Origin: Planktomarina sp.
GTDB taxonomy: Bacteria; Pseudomonadota; Alphaproteobacteria; Rhodobacterales; Rhodobacteraceae
Reading direction: 5' to 3'
Assembly: GCA_020630015.1 (NCBI GenBank)
Contig: JAHDCF010000002.1
Coordinates: forward strand, 75,505 to 139,504
DNA: 64,000 bases
Of this stretch, positions 1 through 8,857 are shown piece by piece (position 1 is the stretch's first letter; each line of letters opens with the position of its first letter). Under the pieces are notes generated by a model. It ran no database searches. It saw nothing but the letters and a program-made list of their open reading frames with translations, and was not told where the DNA came from. The position numbers and the translations under genes are program-made.

Positions 1-627
1 GGCTTCATCATCTTCGACACGGGTTGTGCACGGCCGGCAACCAATCGAAGGAAATCCCTGCGCAACCAACGGGTGCCGGGGCAGGCCATGCGCATCGATA
101 TAGACGCTGGTTTTTCGGGCATCCCAGTCCACAAGGGGATTCACTTTGATCCTGTGGTCCGCCTTTTCGTAAATCGGCAGCTGGGCACGCCGCCCGCCTT
201 GATAACGTTTGCGACCGGTGATCCAACTGTCGAACCTTTCCAATGCAACTTCCAAAGGTTTGGTCTTGCGCAAATCACAGCATTGATCCGGAAAATCGCG
301 TTGCAGCAATCCATCCACATCATGCACCAGAAGGCTTTCACGCGATGGGGAAATGACCCGCACATCCGTCAAGCCAAGGTGATCGGCAACCTGCCGTTGG
401 TATTGAAGGGTCTGATCAAACAACAATTCGGTATCGATAAATAAGATCGGCGTGGCGGGATCGACCTGTGCCACCATATGCAACAGGGCAACGCTTTCAG
501 CGCCAAAGCTGCTGACGACGGCGGTGTTGCCCAATGCCAGATCCCCAATTGCGTGTTTTACGATCGTTTGTGGGTCAGATTTTTTGTGCAAAAGATTGCG
601 ACGGGCGGCGAGTTCTTTCAAAGGCAT
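1..627 (-). CDS. cysH: Assimilatory adenylyl-sulfate (APS) reductase, 3' end cut by window edge
   Basis: The 209 visible codons encode a CysH-type reductase that reduces activated sulfate (APS) to sulfite with thioredoxin or glutathione in the cytoplasm. The PAPS-reductase fold is recognisable from SSFGAESVALLH near residue 40 and LFIDTELLFDQT near residue 65. A cysteine pair in QCCDLRKTKPL near residue 120 and a second pair in SIGCRPCT near the truncated end are the [4Fe-4S] ligands that separate APS reductases from cluster-free PAPS reductases. The ATG at 627 is chosen because AAGGAAC lies upstream at normal spacing. The stop lies left of position 1, so this is a window-edge truncation, not a broken gene. 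In Rhodobacterales this gene usually sits with cysI and a siroheme/cobA methyltransferase, which would be outside the window. Confidence 0.93.
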   Translation of the reverse strand, partial: MPLKELAARRNLLHKKSDPQTIVKHAIGDLALGNTAVVSSFGAESVALLHMVAQVDPATPILFIDTELLFDQTLQYQRQVADHLGLTDVRVISPSRESLLVHDVDGLLQRDFPDQCCDLRKTKPLEVALERFDSWITGRKRYQGGRRAQLPIYEKADHRIKVNPLVDWDARKTSVYIDAHGLPRHPLVAQGFPSIGCRPCTTRVEDDEA

Positions 628-648
628 GGGCGAAGTTCCTTTTCGCCC
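628..648 (-). promoter_or_regulatory. Hairpin around the cysH ribosome-binding site
   Basis: Read on the minus strand, GGGCGAA is followed by a 7-nt loop and TTCGCCC, a perfect 7-bp stem that ends directly at the cysH start codon. The Shine-Dalgarno AAGGAAC is the loop. The arrangement is seen directly; any regulatory effect on initiation is inferred. Confidence 0.4.
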
Positions 649-885
649 AAAATAAAACAAAGTTCTGCAAATTGGCCATATGTTGCAACAAATAGGAACA
701 ATGTATTGGGGTAATCTTATTTTGTGGGGCAAAATTCCAAGAGCGATGGTTTTTCGGGATTTTGGGTGCGCGTATCAAGGCAAACTTTGGAACGGCTGAC
801 AAATTTGTTCATGTTGCGCGTTGGGTGTTGATCACCGAATTGCAGGGGAATCGCATCCCTTCCGGTTATCGCGGCCAGGGTGAAT
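649..885. other. Intergenic region upstream of cysH, nothing recognised
   Basis: About 240 bases, relatively AT-rich. The cysH promoter must lie here, but no confident -35/-10 pair, operator or RNA gene stands out. Confidence 0.4.
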
Positions 886-2829
886 TCAAAGTGTCCAACC
901 AAGGTCTTTCAAACGTTTGATCAACTTTTGAACATGTCCTTTTTCAGCCAGATCAATCGCGTTCAGTTTCCAAAACCAAAAAATGAACTTGGCGAACTCG
1001 GGTGATGATCTTTTCAAGGCTTCAAAGGCCTTGGCGGGGGGGTGTTGCCCGATGGATGTAAACGCATGGTGAAATTCAGCCCCAGCAAACAACAGGGCCT
1101 TCTTTTTGAAGAATGCACCGTGAAACGCGACGCTGGAATTTTGGGTTACCACGAAATCGCATCGCCGCAACAAGCTTGCCATTGGATCTTGCCCCAAGGT
1201 GAAGCGCGGCGTGTCTTGTTCAAGGTTTGACAGAACCTGAAGTTCCTCTTCTGTGTAGGTTTCATTGGGGTGAAGCGTTGCGATGATCGGCAGTTTGGTC
1301 TGCGCCAAGGTTGTGGAGATCATATCCACCGGGGACATGGATTGAAACAATCGGTGTTTAAGCAGGCGACCCTGCATGGGCATGTATATAAATCCGTCTT
1401 GCGTTGGGGTGTTGGCATCGGCACCAAACAACGTATCACGCCAATGTTCAAAGAATGGCTGCGCCACATCTGACGAAATTTTGTCTGGATTGAATTTTGC
1501 TTGTGCCAGTTGCCAATGCCAACGTTCGGCCAAATTTTCGATCCTGTAGAAGGATCCCCCATACAGCTTGCGAAACACCAATCCATTTGGCCCCGCAGGA
1601 TGGGACATATGAACAAGGGTTTGCGCGCCCGAACCCAATGCGTTGCGGTTTGCGGGTGTGTCCTGTGCTAGTTTTACGATGCGGTTTTTGCGCTTTGCGA
1701 TTTTTTGAATGGCCTGTACGAATTCGTGGTCGCCATCGTGCGCGCGCTTTAAACTTCTGCTGGTAAGAAACACGGTGGCCAAGACATCGTTCTTTTCAGG
1801 TGTCTCTTTCGAAGGCGTCACCCCAAAGGCCGTTTGTGCAATCGGCGTCAGAAGGCTGAGGGTGCGTTCTTTGCCCAAGCTGCGCTCAGACGGGTTGGCA
1901 GGTACAAGGTTCAAGGTGCCCAGAACGCGTGCAATGATCAAGAAACGAAAGCTGGGATCATCCGGGCCCACCAAAGTGTATCCGTCAAAGAAGGCATCAA
2001 TGGCATCTTCAGGCACAACCTGACCGGACGACAGATCGCCGGCCCCGCGCATATCAATTGTGTAATCCAAGAGGAGTTTCGCAATATCATACCCCACAGG
2101 TGCGACCTGATTTTTTGAAATATCGATGCCCGATAAGCGCACCCCATCATAGATCAGGTTTTGCATGTGAAAATCACCATGCTGTACCGCGGCCATGGTG
2201 GGTTTGCCCTCAAACACAGGTGCCTGTTCAAACAGGGTTTCGATACCTTTCAATATCAGATCAGGAACGGCCACTTTGGTTTCGCCTGAAGTGATCTGTG
2301 ATTTCAAATTTCCATAAAGGTTCAGGGTGAATTTGGGTTGCAAGGGCCGCGCATCCGTTGGGGCGGATCGGTGAAAGGCATCAAGCCATTGCCCGCACTG
2401 GCGCAATAAATCCAGCTGCTTTTCCACATCTTCTGCGGCGTCGTGCATCGCGTGGGTCAGGGTATCCCCCGCCATATACCTAAGAAGGCTGACGTGTTGT
2501 GACGCATCCACAAAAACCGGTTCCGCCACACCCAAGGTTTCGGACTGGGGAAAGGATTTGAAGGTTTGTTCCTGCATTGCGTATTGATCGGCAAAATCTT
2601 GTTCGGCCTGTGGACGCAATTGGAATTTGAACGTGAACATACCCTTTTGCGCATGGCTGACCAACAGGCTGATGCGTGAAATATGTGGATCGTCCCGTCG
2701 GGACAGGGTGCTGACGTCCCACCCTTTGGTGGGGAAACCCAAGGTCCCCAACGTGTCGGCCCATGCGGCCTTGGCAAGTTTATCAAGCTCTGAAAAACGA
2801 TGCGTCACGTTTGAGGAAAGCCAATTCAT
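886..2829 (-). CDS. Two-domain protein: aminoglycoside/choline-kinase-like phosphotransferase plus capsule-synthesis (Kdo-transferase-like) domain
   Basis: A 647-residue protein with two recognisable halves. Residues about 1-330 resemble the APH/choline kinase fold: HGDFHMQNL is the catalytic-loop motif and GIDISK carries the metal-binding Asp. Residues about 340-647 resemble capsular polysaccharide synthesis/export proteins of the KpsS/KpsC type: IYMPMQG, IIATLHPNETY and FVVTQNSSVAFHGAFFKKKALLF, the last being the nucleotide-sugar-binding-like block. No signal peptide or membrane segment is visible, so a cytoplasmic enzyme acting on a sugar or lipid-linked precursor is plausible. Substrate and product are unknown. 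It lies alone between cysH and cobO, and no other polysaccharide gene is in the window. The domain assignments are from motif recognition; the bifunctional role is inference. Confidence 0.65.
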   Translation of the reverse strand: MNWLSSNVTHRFSELDKLAKAAWADTLGTLGFPTKGWDVSTLSRRDDPHISRISLLVSHAQKGMFTFKFQLRPQAEQDFADQYAMQEQTFKSFPQSETLGVAEPVFVDASQHVSLLRYMAGDTLTHAMHDAAEDVEKQLDLLRQCGQWLDAFHRSAPTDARPLQPKFTLNLYGNLKSQITSGETKVAVPDLILKGIETLFEQAPVFEGKPTMAAVQHGDFHMQNLIYDGVRLSGIDISKNQVAPVGYDIAKLLLDYTIDMRGAGDLSSGQVVPEDAIDAFFDGYTLVGPDDPSFRFLIIARVLGTLNLVPANPSERSLGKERTLSLLTPIAQTAFGVTPSKETPEKNDVLATVFLTSRSLKRAHDGDHEFVQAIQKIAKRKNRIVKLAQDTPANRNALGSGAQTLVHMSHPAGPNGLVFRKLYGGSFYRIENLAERWHWQLAQAKFNPDKISSDVAQPFFEHWRDTLFGADANTPTQDGFIYMPMQGRLLKHRLFQSMSPVDMISTTLAQTKLPIIATLHPNETYTEEELQVLSNLEQDTPRFTLGQDPMASLLRRCDFVVTQNSSVAFHGAFFKKKALLFAGAEFHHAFTSIGQHPPAKAFEALKRSSPEFAKFIFWFWKLNAIDLAEKGHVQKLIKRLKDLGWTL

Positions 2830-2878
2830 TCCGCTTTATCGCCCCTTTGGGTTGGAGGGGGCTGATGCCCGCACTTCC

Positions 2879-3487
2879 CTAAAATTCCACCCCGATCTGC
2901 GCCTTGATCCCTGATCGGAAAGGGTGCTTGATCAGTTCCATCTCGGTCACCAGATCGGCCACTTCGATCAGGTCTTCCTTCGCATTTCGGCCTGTCAAAA
3001 CCACATGGGTCATGGGGGGTTTTTCGTTCACTAAGAAATCCACCACCTCTGATACGTCCACGTAATCATACCGCATGGCGATGTTAATCTCGTCCAGCAG
3101 GACCATGTGGTTGGCCTCGTCCAAGATCAGCTCTTTCGCTTTGGCCCAAGCGGCTTGTGCCATTTCGGTGTCCCGCGATTTATCTTGGGTTTCCCAGGTA
3201 AAGCCTTCGCCCATGGTGTGAAACGCGCATAGGTCGGAAAAATGTTCCAAAATCAGGTCGCGTTCGCCGGTGGACATGCCCCCTTTGATGAACTGCACCA
3301 CTGCCGATTGGCGCTTGTGGGCGATGTGTCGAAAGATCATGTTGAAGGCTGCGGATGATTTTCCCTTGCCCTTGCCGGTGTGCACGATGATCAGGCCCTT
3401 TTCGTCCGTTTTCGTCGCCATAATCTTGTCGCGGGCGGCTTTCTTTTTGGCCATCTTGGTGGCGTGGCGGGCGTTATCGTCTGTCAT
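2879..3487 (-). CDS. cobO: Corrinoid adenosyltransferase (BtuR/CobO type)
   Basis: 202 residues. Transfers the 5'-deoxyadenosyl group of ATP to Co(I) of cob(I)yrinic acid a,c-diamide in the cytoplasm. The diagnostic P-loop GKGKGKSS is at residues 38-45, followed by VVQFIKGG and the acidic MVLLDEINIAMRYDY block, with a basic N-terminal tail typical of CobO. The ATG at 3487 has AAGGA seven bases upstream; an upstream in-frame ATG at 3523 would leave the Shine-Dalgarno inside the coding region and is rejected. It is transcribed in the same direction as cobN but separated from it by two plus-strand genes. A second, unrelated adenosyltransferase (PduO type) is at 62263-62835. Confidence 0.95.
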   Translation of the reverse strand: MTDDNARHATKMAKKKAARDKIMATKTDEKGLIIVHTGKGKGKSSAAFNMIFRHIAHKRQSAVVQFIKGGMSTGERDLILEHFSDLCAFHTMGEGFTWETQDKSRDTEMAQAAWAKAKELILDEANHMVLLDEINIAMRYDYVDVSEVVDFLVNEKPPMTHVVLTGRNAKEDLIEVADLVTEMELIKHPFRSGIKAQIGVEF

Positions 3488-3579
3488 CTTGTGTTCCTTT
3501 TCGGGGTGGGAAAACGCTGCCACGAATGGGGGGGTCTTGCAAGCTTGGAACTTGGTCGATCCCGGGTCATACTGGGGCC

Positions 3580-4335
3580 ATGGTCAAGTTTGTTTTTTAT
3601 GTTTTGATTGTTGTTTGCTTCGCCGCGTTGATTTTGAACCGCGACAAAGTGGTGGATGTTGTGCAAAGCAAATCCCCCGACATTCGGCCCGAGGTGCGGG
3701 ATATTGAAGAAATCCGACCACGGATCACATCAGGTTTAACAGATGAATTTGCGCAGGCCGGTCTGGCCTTTGGGGCGCCGGTGTTTTTGCGGATATTCAA
3801 GGAAGAACAGATACTGGAACTGTGGGTACAGGGTGAAAACAAGTTTCAGTTATTTCGCAGCTATCCTATTTGTAATCATTCAGGCGATCTTGGCCCAAAG
3901 TTAAAAGAAGGCGACCGGCAATCGCCCGAAGGGATCTATAAGGTTGGTTTGGGGGCCTTGAACCCCAACAGCAGGTTCCACCTGTCGTTTAACCTTGGAT
4001 TTCCAAATTCGTTTGACAGGGCCAATGGGCGTACAGGCAGTTGGCTGATGGTGCATGGGGATTGTGTGTCCATCGGATGCTACGCCATGACCGATCCAAT
4101 GATAGAGGAGATTTATGTGGCGGTGGAAGCGGCCCTCAGGGGCGGGCAGGATGATGTTCCCGTCCATGCGTTTCCATTTCGATTGACCGAAGGACGCCTG
4201 AACGCGGTGGCCGATCACCGATGGATCGCCTTTTGGAGAAATCTGCAACCAATATTCGCCGCCTTTGAACAATCGCGCATCCCGCCGGACGTGGGTGTGG
4301 ATGGAACGGATTATGTGATACTGGCTTCGAATTAA
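3580..4335 (+). CDS. YafK/DpaA-family L,D-transpeptidase domain protein
   Basis: 251 residues. An N-terminal hydrophobic segment at residues 3-20 is a membrane anchor or uncleaved signal, placing the rest in the periplasm. The catalytic block HGDCVSIGCYAMTD carries the His and the nucleophilic Cys of the YkuD fold; the SIGCYAM form is typical of the YafK/DpaA subgroup, whose E. coli member releases Braun lipoprotein from peptidoglycan. Upstream LKEGDRQSPEGIYKV is the other conserved stretch. The ATG at 3580 begins the hydrophobic segment; the in-frame ATG at 3526 would add 18 uncharacteristic residues. Whether it crosslinks peptidoglycan or cleaves a lipoprotein-murein bond cannot be told from sequence. 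Confidence 0.85.
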   Translation: MVKFVFYVLIVVCFAALILNRDKVVDVVQSKSPDIRPEVRDIEEIRPRITSGLTDEFAQAGLAFGAPVFLRIFKEEQILELWVQGENKFQLFRSYPICNHSGDLGPKLKEGDRQSPEGIYKVGLGALNPNSRFHLSFNLGFPNSFDRANGRTGSWLMVHGDCVSIGCYAMTDPMIEEIYVAVEAALRGGQDDVPVHAFPFRLTEGRLNAVADHRWIAFWRNLQPIFAAFEQSRIPPDVGVDGTDYVILASN

Positions 4336-4368
4336 TAAATTCGTAATCCCTTCGGGCAAGGCTTTGGT

Positions 4369-4662
4369 ATGTATTTGCCAAAAGCACTATTATTTGGGGC
4401 GCTTTGCCTTGTGGGTTGCAATACGCCGACGCTGGATTTTGCTGGTATTCCCCCCATCCGCGTAGAGGTGGATGGATCAAAGTTCGATGTCCGGTTGAAG
4501 GGGGATATTGCCCAAGCCATTCGGGTGAACACGCAATGGGCCCCAAGCGCCACCAAAATGCGCCCCAAATTCAAAGTGGCCTTTGAACAGGCATCCGGGT
4601 GTGAGGTCGAGGGAATGAAGGGGGATGCGGCCCTGATGGTTGCGTATCTGAAGTGTGACTAA
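4369..4662 (+). CDS. Small predicted lipoprotein of unknown function
   Basis: 97 residues. The N-terminus has a short hydrophobic stretch ending in a lipobox-like LCLVGC, predicting lipidation at Cys17. The mature part has two further cysteines near the C-terminus (SGCEVEG and YLKCD) that could form a disulfide. It follows the L,D-transpeptidase by 33 bases on the same strand and is probably cotranscribed; it converges on cobN. I do not recognise a family. Confidence 0.6.
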   Translation: MYLPKALLFGALCLVGCNTPTLDFAGIPPIRVEVDGSKFDVRLKGDIAQAIRVNTQWAPSATKMRPKFKVAFEQASGCEVEGMKGDAALMVAYLKCD

Positions 4663-4706
4663 ATCCGTGCCACAAAATTTGGATGACCAAGTTTTCGAAA
4701 ACCGTT

Positions 4707-7700
4707 TCAATCGCTGGGTGATGTCAGGCTTTGCAAACGTGCCCTTGCTGAATTGCTGCGCGGTTGCCACAGGCCCCGATCAATCGCTTCTTGCAGGCGT
4801 TCTGCAATTTCTGCCAAAGCTGCGGGATTATGGGTTTCGATGAATTCCCGCGTTTCATCATCTTCTAGGAACGCCGCTTCGACAGCGTCGAAGTGATGAT
4901 TTTTCACGGCCCCCGTCGTGGCGGCGAAGGCGAACATGTAATCCACCGTTGCGGCGATTTCGAACGCGCCTTTGTATCCATGGCGTTTCACCCCATCGAT
5001 CCATTTCGGGTTCACCACACGGGATCGCACCACGCGCGCGATTTCGTCGTCCAAGGTGCGGATTAATGGGCGTTCCGGGCGCGAAAGATCGTTGTGGTAA
5101 ATCGGACGGGCTTTGCCTTGCAAGGATTGCACAGCGGCCGCGGCGCCCCCTTCGAATTGATAGTAATCATCGCTGTCCAAAACGTCATGTTCGCGGTTGT
5201 CTTGGTTTTGAACAATGGCTTCCACTTGGCCAAGGCGTTCTTCAAACCCTGTGCGGTCGGCCTGGCCTTCGCGCCCCTTGCCATAGGCATAACTGCCCCA
5301 TTCGATATAGGCATCCCCCAGATCGGCCTGCGCGTTCCAGATCCTTTCGTCGATCAATGCCTGTAAACCCGCGCCATAGGCCCCGGGTTTGGATCCATAG
5401 ACCCGCGCACCAGTGGCCCCTTTGGCGGGGTTCAGATCCTCTGGTTCGTCCATGGCAGCCACGGCGCGGGCCGCGCTGTCGACCAGATCAATCAGGCCGG
5501 GGAAGGCATCACGGAAAAAACCCGACACCCGCAAAGTTACATCCACCCGTGGCCGGCCCAAGGTGGTGACGGGCAGAACCTCAAACCCCGTGACACGGCG
5601 GTTGGCGCTGTCCCATTTGGGCTTTACGCCCATCAGGGCCAAACATTGTGCAATGTCATCGCCGCCTGTGCGCATATTGGCGGTGCCCCATGCGGTTAAC
5701 AGCAAGCGACGCGGCCAATCACCGTGGTCTTGCAGGTGCTTTTCGATCAGCAGGTTCGCGGATTTCCACCCCAACGCCCAAGCGGTGGGGGTGGGCACCG
5801 CGCGGGTATCGACAGAATAAAAGTTGCGCCCCGTGGGCAAGACATCCAACCGCCCGCGCGTTGGTGCACCCGATGGGGCAGGGGGGACATGTTCCCCGTT
5901 CAAAGCGGTCAACAGCCCAAGGTTTTCACACGGACCGCAATCATTCAGCATTGGACGGATATCTTGGGTGATATGGTCAAGAACTGCTTGGGTTTTGGGG
6001 CCGGGGGGCGTTTTTTGATCCGCAAAAAACGCCTGCGCCATCAGTTCCAAACGTTCAACTGTGTCGCCTGTGGATCGCCATGTATCGGTGCTGATCTGTG
6101 TCAGGTCATCGGGTTTTGGCCCGGACCAAGCGGTGGCCATATCGCAATCTAAAGGATCAAATCCCAAGCCAAGATCATCCGCGATGGCCCGGATGAGGGA
6201 TTGGTTTGCACCCACCCCATCCCCGCGTGGCACACGGGCCAGAGCGATGGTTAAATCCAGGTTTTGCTGGCCCGTGGGGGTTTGACCAAAAATGTGCAGG
6301 CCATCCCTGATCTGCGCCTCTTTCAATTCACACAGATACGCGTCCAGCTTGGCCAGATCGGTGTCTTCATCCCCTTCAAAGCCAACATCTTGGTCCAATC
6401 CGGTGGCCGAAGTCATGGCCAGGATTTCACGTTTCAGGTGTTCAATCCGGCGGGGATCCACGCCGGCGGCTTCGTAATATTCATCCACCAACGCCTCGAG
6501 GTCTTTGAGCGGCCCGTAGGTTTCAGCCCGTGTCAAAGGAGGTGTCAAATGGTCGATAATCACTGCCTGTGCCCGGCGTTTGGCTTGGGTGCCTTCGCCG
6601 GGATCGTTGACGATGAAGGGGTAAATATGTGGCGTGGGGCCAAAAACCGCCTCTGGGATGCAGGCATCTGACAGCGCCACAGCCTTACCCGGCAGCCATT
6701 CCATGTTGCCGTGTTTGCCCATATGCACGATGGCCTGCGCCCCCTGCACATGACGCAGCCAAAAATAGAAGGCGAGGTAGTTGTGTGGTGGGACCAAGTC
6801 AGGGGAATGGTAGGTATCGGTTGGATCAATATTGTATCCGCGCGCGGGCTGCACGCCGACGGTGACGTTCCCATATTGCAAGATGCTGAGCTTGAACCCA
6901 CCTTCCGTATCATTGAGTATTTTTGGACAAAGAAAGAAGGGGTCGTCTTCGGGTTGGCCCCACCGATCTTCGATGCGTTGTCGCACATTATATGGCAAAG
7001 TGGCGAAGTGGGTTTTGTATGTTTGGATATCCAAAGTAACCCCACCATCGCGGTGGGCGCGATCGGTTAACCAATTGGTGGGTCCGTCCAAGATCGCTTG
7101 CATCAGGGTATCGCTGTCTTTGGGATGATGTCCTGTTTCATATCCAGCGTTCGCCATGATGTTCAGGGCTTGCACCACAGATGCAGGTGTGTCGAGGCCC
7201 ACGCCATTGGCCAATCGCCCGTCCTTGTTGGGATAGTTCGCCATGATCAGGGCGACCTGACGGTCGGCTGCGGTGGTGTTGCGCAAGGTGGCCCAGTTTT
7301 TGGCCAATTGGGCCACAAAGGTGATGCGATCGCCGCGCGCCTTATAAGTGGCGATGGGGCATTCCGTGGCCTCATCAAAGAAGGCTTCACCCTTGAAGCT
7401 GACGGCGCGAGACAGGATGCGGCCGTCCACCTCGGGCAGGGCAACGTTCATGGCGATGTCACGGGCGGCCAAGCCCGTTAGCCCATCTTCCCATGCCTGT
7501 TCTGTGCCTGCCGCGAAAACAACTTGGAAAACGGGGGCTTCGTTTGCGGATGGCATTACAAGGGGGTTGCTGGGGGCATCATCACCATGGGGGTTGCCGA
7601 CCGCAAAGCTGGTGGCGTTTAAGATCACTGAGGGCGGGGCGGCCGTGAATAATTGATCCAGTGTTGCCACCGATATGGGGTCTTTCAGCGAAGCCACAAA

Positions 7701-8405
7701 AATGGGGAGGGGGTTCAATCCTTCGCGTAACAGGGCCTTTACCATGCGGCTGATGGGGTTCAGCCCAGCCCCCTGCACCAAAGCGCGATAGAAGATCAGC
7801 GGCACCACTGAAGCGCCATCTGTCCACTGTGTTTGCGCGGCAGATAAATCGGAAACCCCCGCACCGGGCCAGTAAACGCCAGCACGCAAGAGGGGATCGG
7901 CGGCCATGGGTTTGTCGCCCCCGTCCACCATGGCCTTGGCATAGGACAAAAAGTTCACGGCATTCTTTGGCCCGCCTTCCACAAGGTAGGCCCAAAGCGC
8001 ATCATAGTCTTCGTCGAATACAGTTGAAAACGCCCGCAAATCGGGGTCTGGTTTGTCATCACCGGGCAGGAACGCCACAGGCACGTTCGCGGTGCGCAAA
8101 CGGGCGGCGTATTGTTCGAACCCGTATTTCCAATAAGCGGCCCCCCCCAGAACGCGGGCGATCACCAGTTTGGCGTGGGTGGCGCATTGATCGAGGTGCA
8201 AATCCACCGACATGGGGTGCATCAGATGCATCATGGACGCCAATCGCAGATGCGGAGGCGCATCCATATCAGCGCGCGCGGTGGACAAGGCCGCCAGTTC
8301 CGTATCGGCCGCAGAAATTACCACGATGTCGGCAGGTGTCTGACCCAGATCAACGGGTTCGGACCCGTCATCAACGGCCCCGGGGGTGGCAGCCAAAAGG
8401 TGCAT
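4707..8405 (-). CDS. cobN: Aerobic cobaltochelatase large subunit CobN
   Basis: 1232 residues, close to the usual 1240-1270 for CobN. With CobS and CobT (not in this window) it inserts Co2+ into hydrogenobyrinic acid a,c-diamide using ATP. It is recognised by GVQPARGYNIDPTDTYHSPD, the metal-chelatase block IVHMGKHGNMEWLPGKAVAL and the C-terminal AYGKGREGQADR. It is the last gene of a tight minus-strand run cobW-GNAT-GNAT-cobN: its ATG at 8405 shares one base with the preceding stop (TGATG), so translation is probably coupled. No frameshift is seen. The run encodes the late-insertion aerobic chelatase, although an early-chelatase-type CbiX is also present at 25810-27024. Confidence 0.97.
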   Translation of the reverse strand: MHLLAATPGAVDDGSEPVDLGQTPADIVVISAADTELAALSTARADMDAPPHLRLASMMHLMHPMSVDLHLDQCATHAKLVIARVLGGAAYWKYGFEQYAARLRTANVPVAFLPGDDKPDPDLRAFSTVFDEDYDALWAYLVEGGPKNAVNFLSYAKAMVDGGDKPMAADPLLRAGVYWPGAGVSDLSAAQTQWTDGASVVPLIFYRALVQGAGLNPISRMVKALLREGLNPLPIFVASLKDPISVATLDQLFTAAPPSVILNATSFAVGNPHGDDAPSNPLVMPSANEAPVFQVVFAAGTEQAWEDGLTGLAARDIAMNVALPEVDGRILSRAVSFKGEAFFDEATECPIATYKARGDRITFVAQLAKNWATLRNTTAADRQVALIMANYPNKDGRLANGVGLDTPASVVQALNIMANAGYETGHHPKDSDTLMQAILDGPTNWLTDRAHRDGGVTLDIQTYKTHFATLPYNVRQRIEDRWGQPEDDPFFLCPKILNDTEGGFKLSILQYGNVTVGVQPARGYNIDPTDTYHSPDLVPPHNYLAFYFWLRHVQGAQAIVHMGKHGNMEWLPGKAVALSDACIPEAVFGPTPHIYPFIVNDPGEGTQAKRRAQAVIIDHLTPPLTRAETYGPLKDLEALVDEYYEAAGVDPRRIEHLKREILAMTSATGLDQDVGFEGDEDTDLAKLDAYLCELKEAQIRDGLHIFGQTPTGQQNLDLTIALARVPRGDGVGANQSLIRAIADDLGLGFDPLDCDMATAWSGPKPDDLTQISTDTWRSTGDTVERLELMAQAFFADQKTPPGPKTQAVLDHITQDIRPMLNDCGPCENLGLLTALNGEHVPPAPSGAPTRGRLDVLPTGRNFYSVDTRAVPTPTAWALGWKSANLLIEKHLQDHGDWPRRLLLTAWGTANMRTGGDDIAQCLALMGVKPKWDSANRRVTGFEVLPVTTLGRPRVDVTLRVSGFFRDAFPGLIDLVDSAARAVAAMDEPEDLNPAKGATGARVYGSKPGAYGAGLQALIDERIWNAQADLGDAYIEWGSYAYGKGREGQADRTGFEERLGQVEAIVQNQDNREHDVLDSDDYYQFEGGAAAAVQSLQGKARPIYHNDLSRPERPLIRTLDDEIARVVRSRVVNPKWIDGVKRHGYKGAFEIAATVDYMFAFAATTGAVKNHHFDAVEAAFLEDDETREFIETHNPAALAEIAERLQEAIDRGLWQPRSNSARARLQSLTSPSD

Positions 8406-8857
8406 CAGGTCAGTACCTTTTCCATGAAAAAGCTTGAGGTGTTGGGTTGATAATCCCCAAAAATCCCACGCTCGCTAAAGCCGTGACGGGCATAAAGCTT
8501 GACTGCGGCGGCCAAACGTTTCGATGTTTCCAAACGCAATTCAAGAACACCTTCTTCGCGTGCGCAGTCTTCCAATTGGCGCATTAAGGCGTCGGCAATC
8601 CCGGCACCCCGCGAACCGGGATCAACAAACATCGACTTCACCTCGGCATAGCCGTCTTTCATCGCCAATGCGCCTGTGCCCAAGACCACATCCTCGCGAC
8701 GGGCCACAAAAAACCGAATGTCCGGGGTGCAGAGTTCATCGAGGTCTAGGAAATAGTTTTCTTCTGGTTCAAACAGCTCTTCCATCAGGGCGTGGCTTTG
8801 GCGCAAAAGGGCGGCGGCTTGTTCTTCTTTGGGGTGCCAAGGTTCGACGATTATCAT
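8405..8857 (-). CDS. GNAT-family N-acetyltransferase (first of two in the cobW-cobN run)
   Basis: 150 residues with the GNAT fold. AEVKSMFVDPGSRGAGIADALM covers beta-4 and the acetyl-CoA pyrophosphate loop (R/Q-x-x-G-x-G/A form), and KLYARHGFSERG is the C-terminal motif. The ATG at 8857 overlaps the stop of the preceding GNAT gene as ATGA, which decides the start over an in-frame upstream ATG at 8896. The stop overlaps the cobN start. The substrate is unknown. Two acetyltransferases between cobW and cobN are unusual; a link to cobalamin is suggested only by the coupled arrangement. Confidence 0.85.
   Translation of the reverse strand: MIIVEPWHPKEEQAAALLRQSHALMEELFEPEENYFLDLDELCTPDIRFFVARREDVVLGTGALAMKDGYAEVKSMFVDPGSRGAGIADALMRQLEDCAREEGVLELRLETSKRLAAAVKLYARHGFSERGIFGDYQPNTSSFFMEKVLT

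Noticed and set aside
4691-4702. Palindrome GTTTTCGAAAAC between the lipoprotein gene and cobN
   Set aside because: No loop and no T-tract, so not a terminator; 12-base palindromes of this kind are expected by chance.
4949-5569. Plus-strand frame of 206 codons
   Set aside because: Arg/Pro-rich translation antisense to cobN, typical of a shadow frame.
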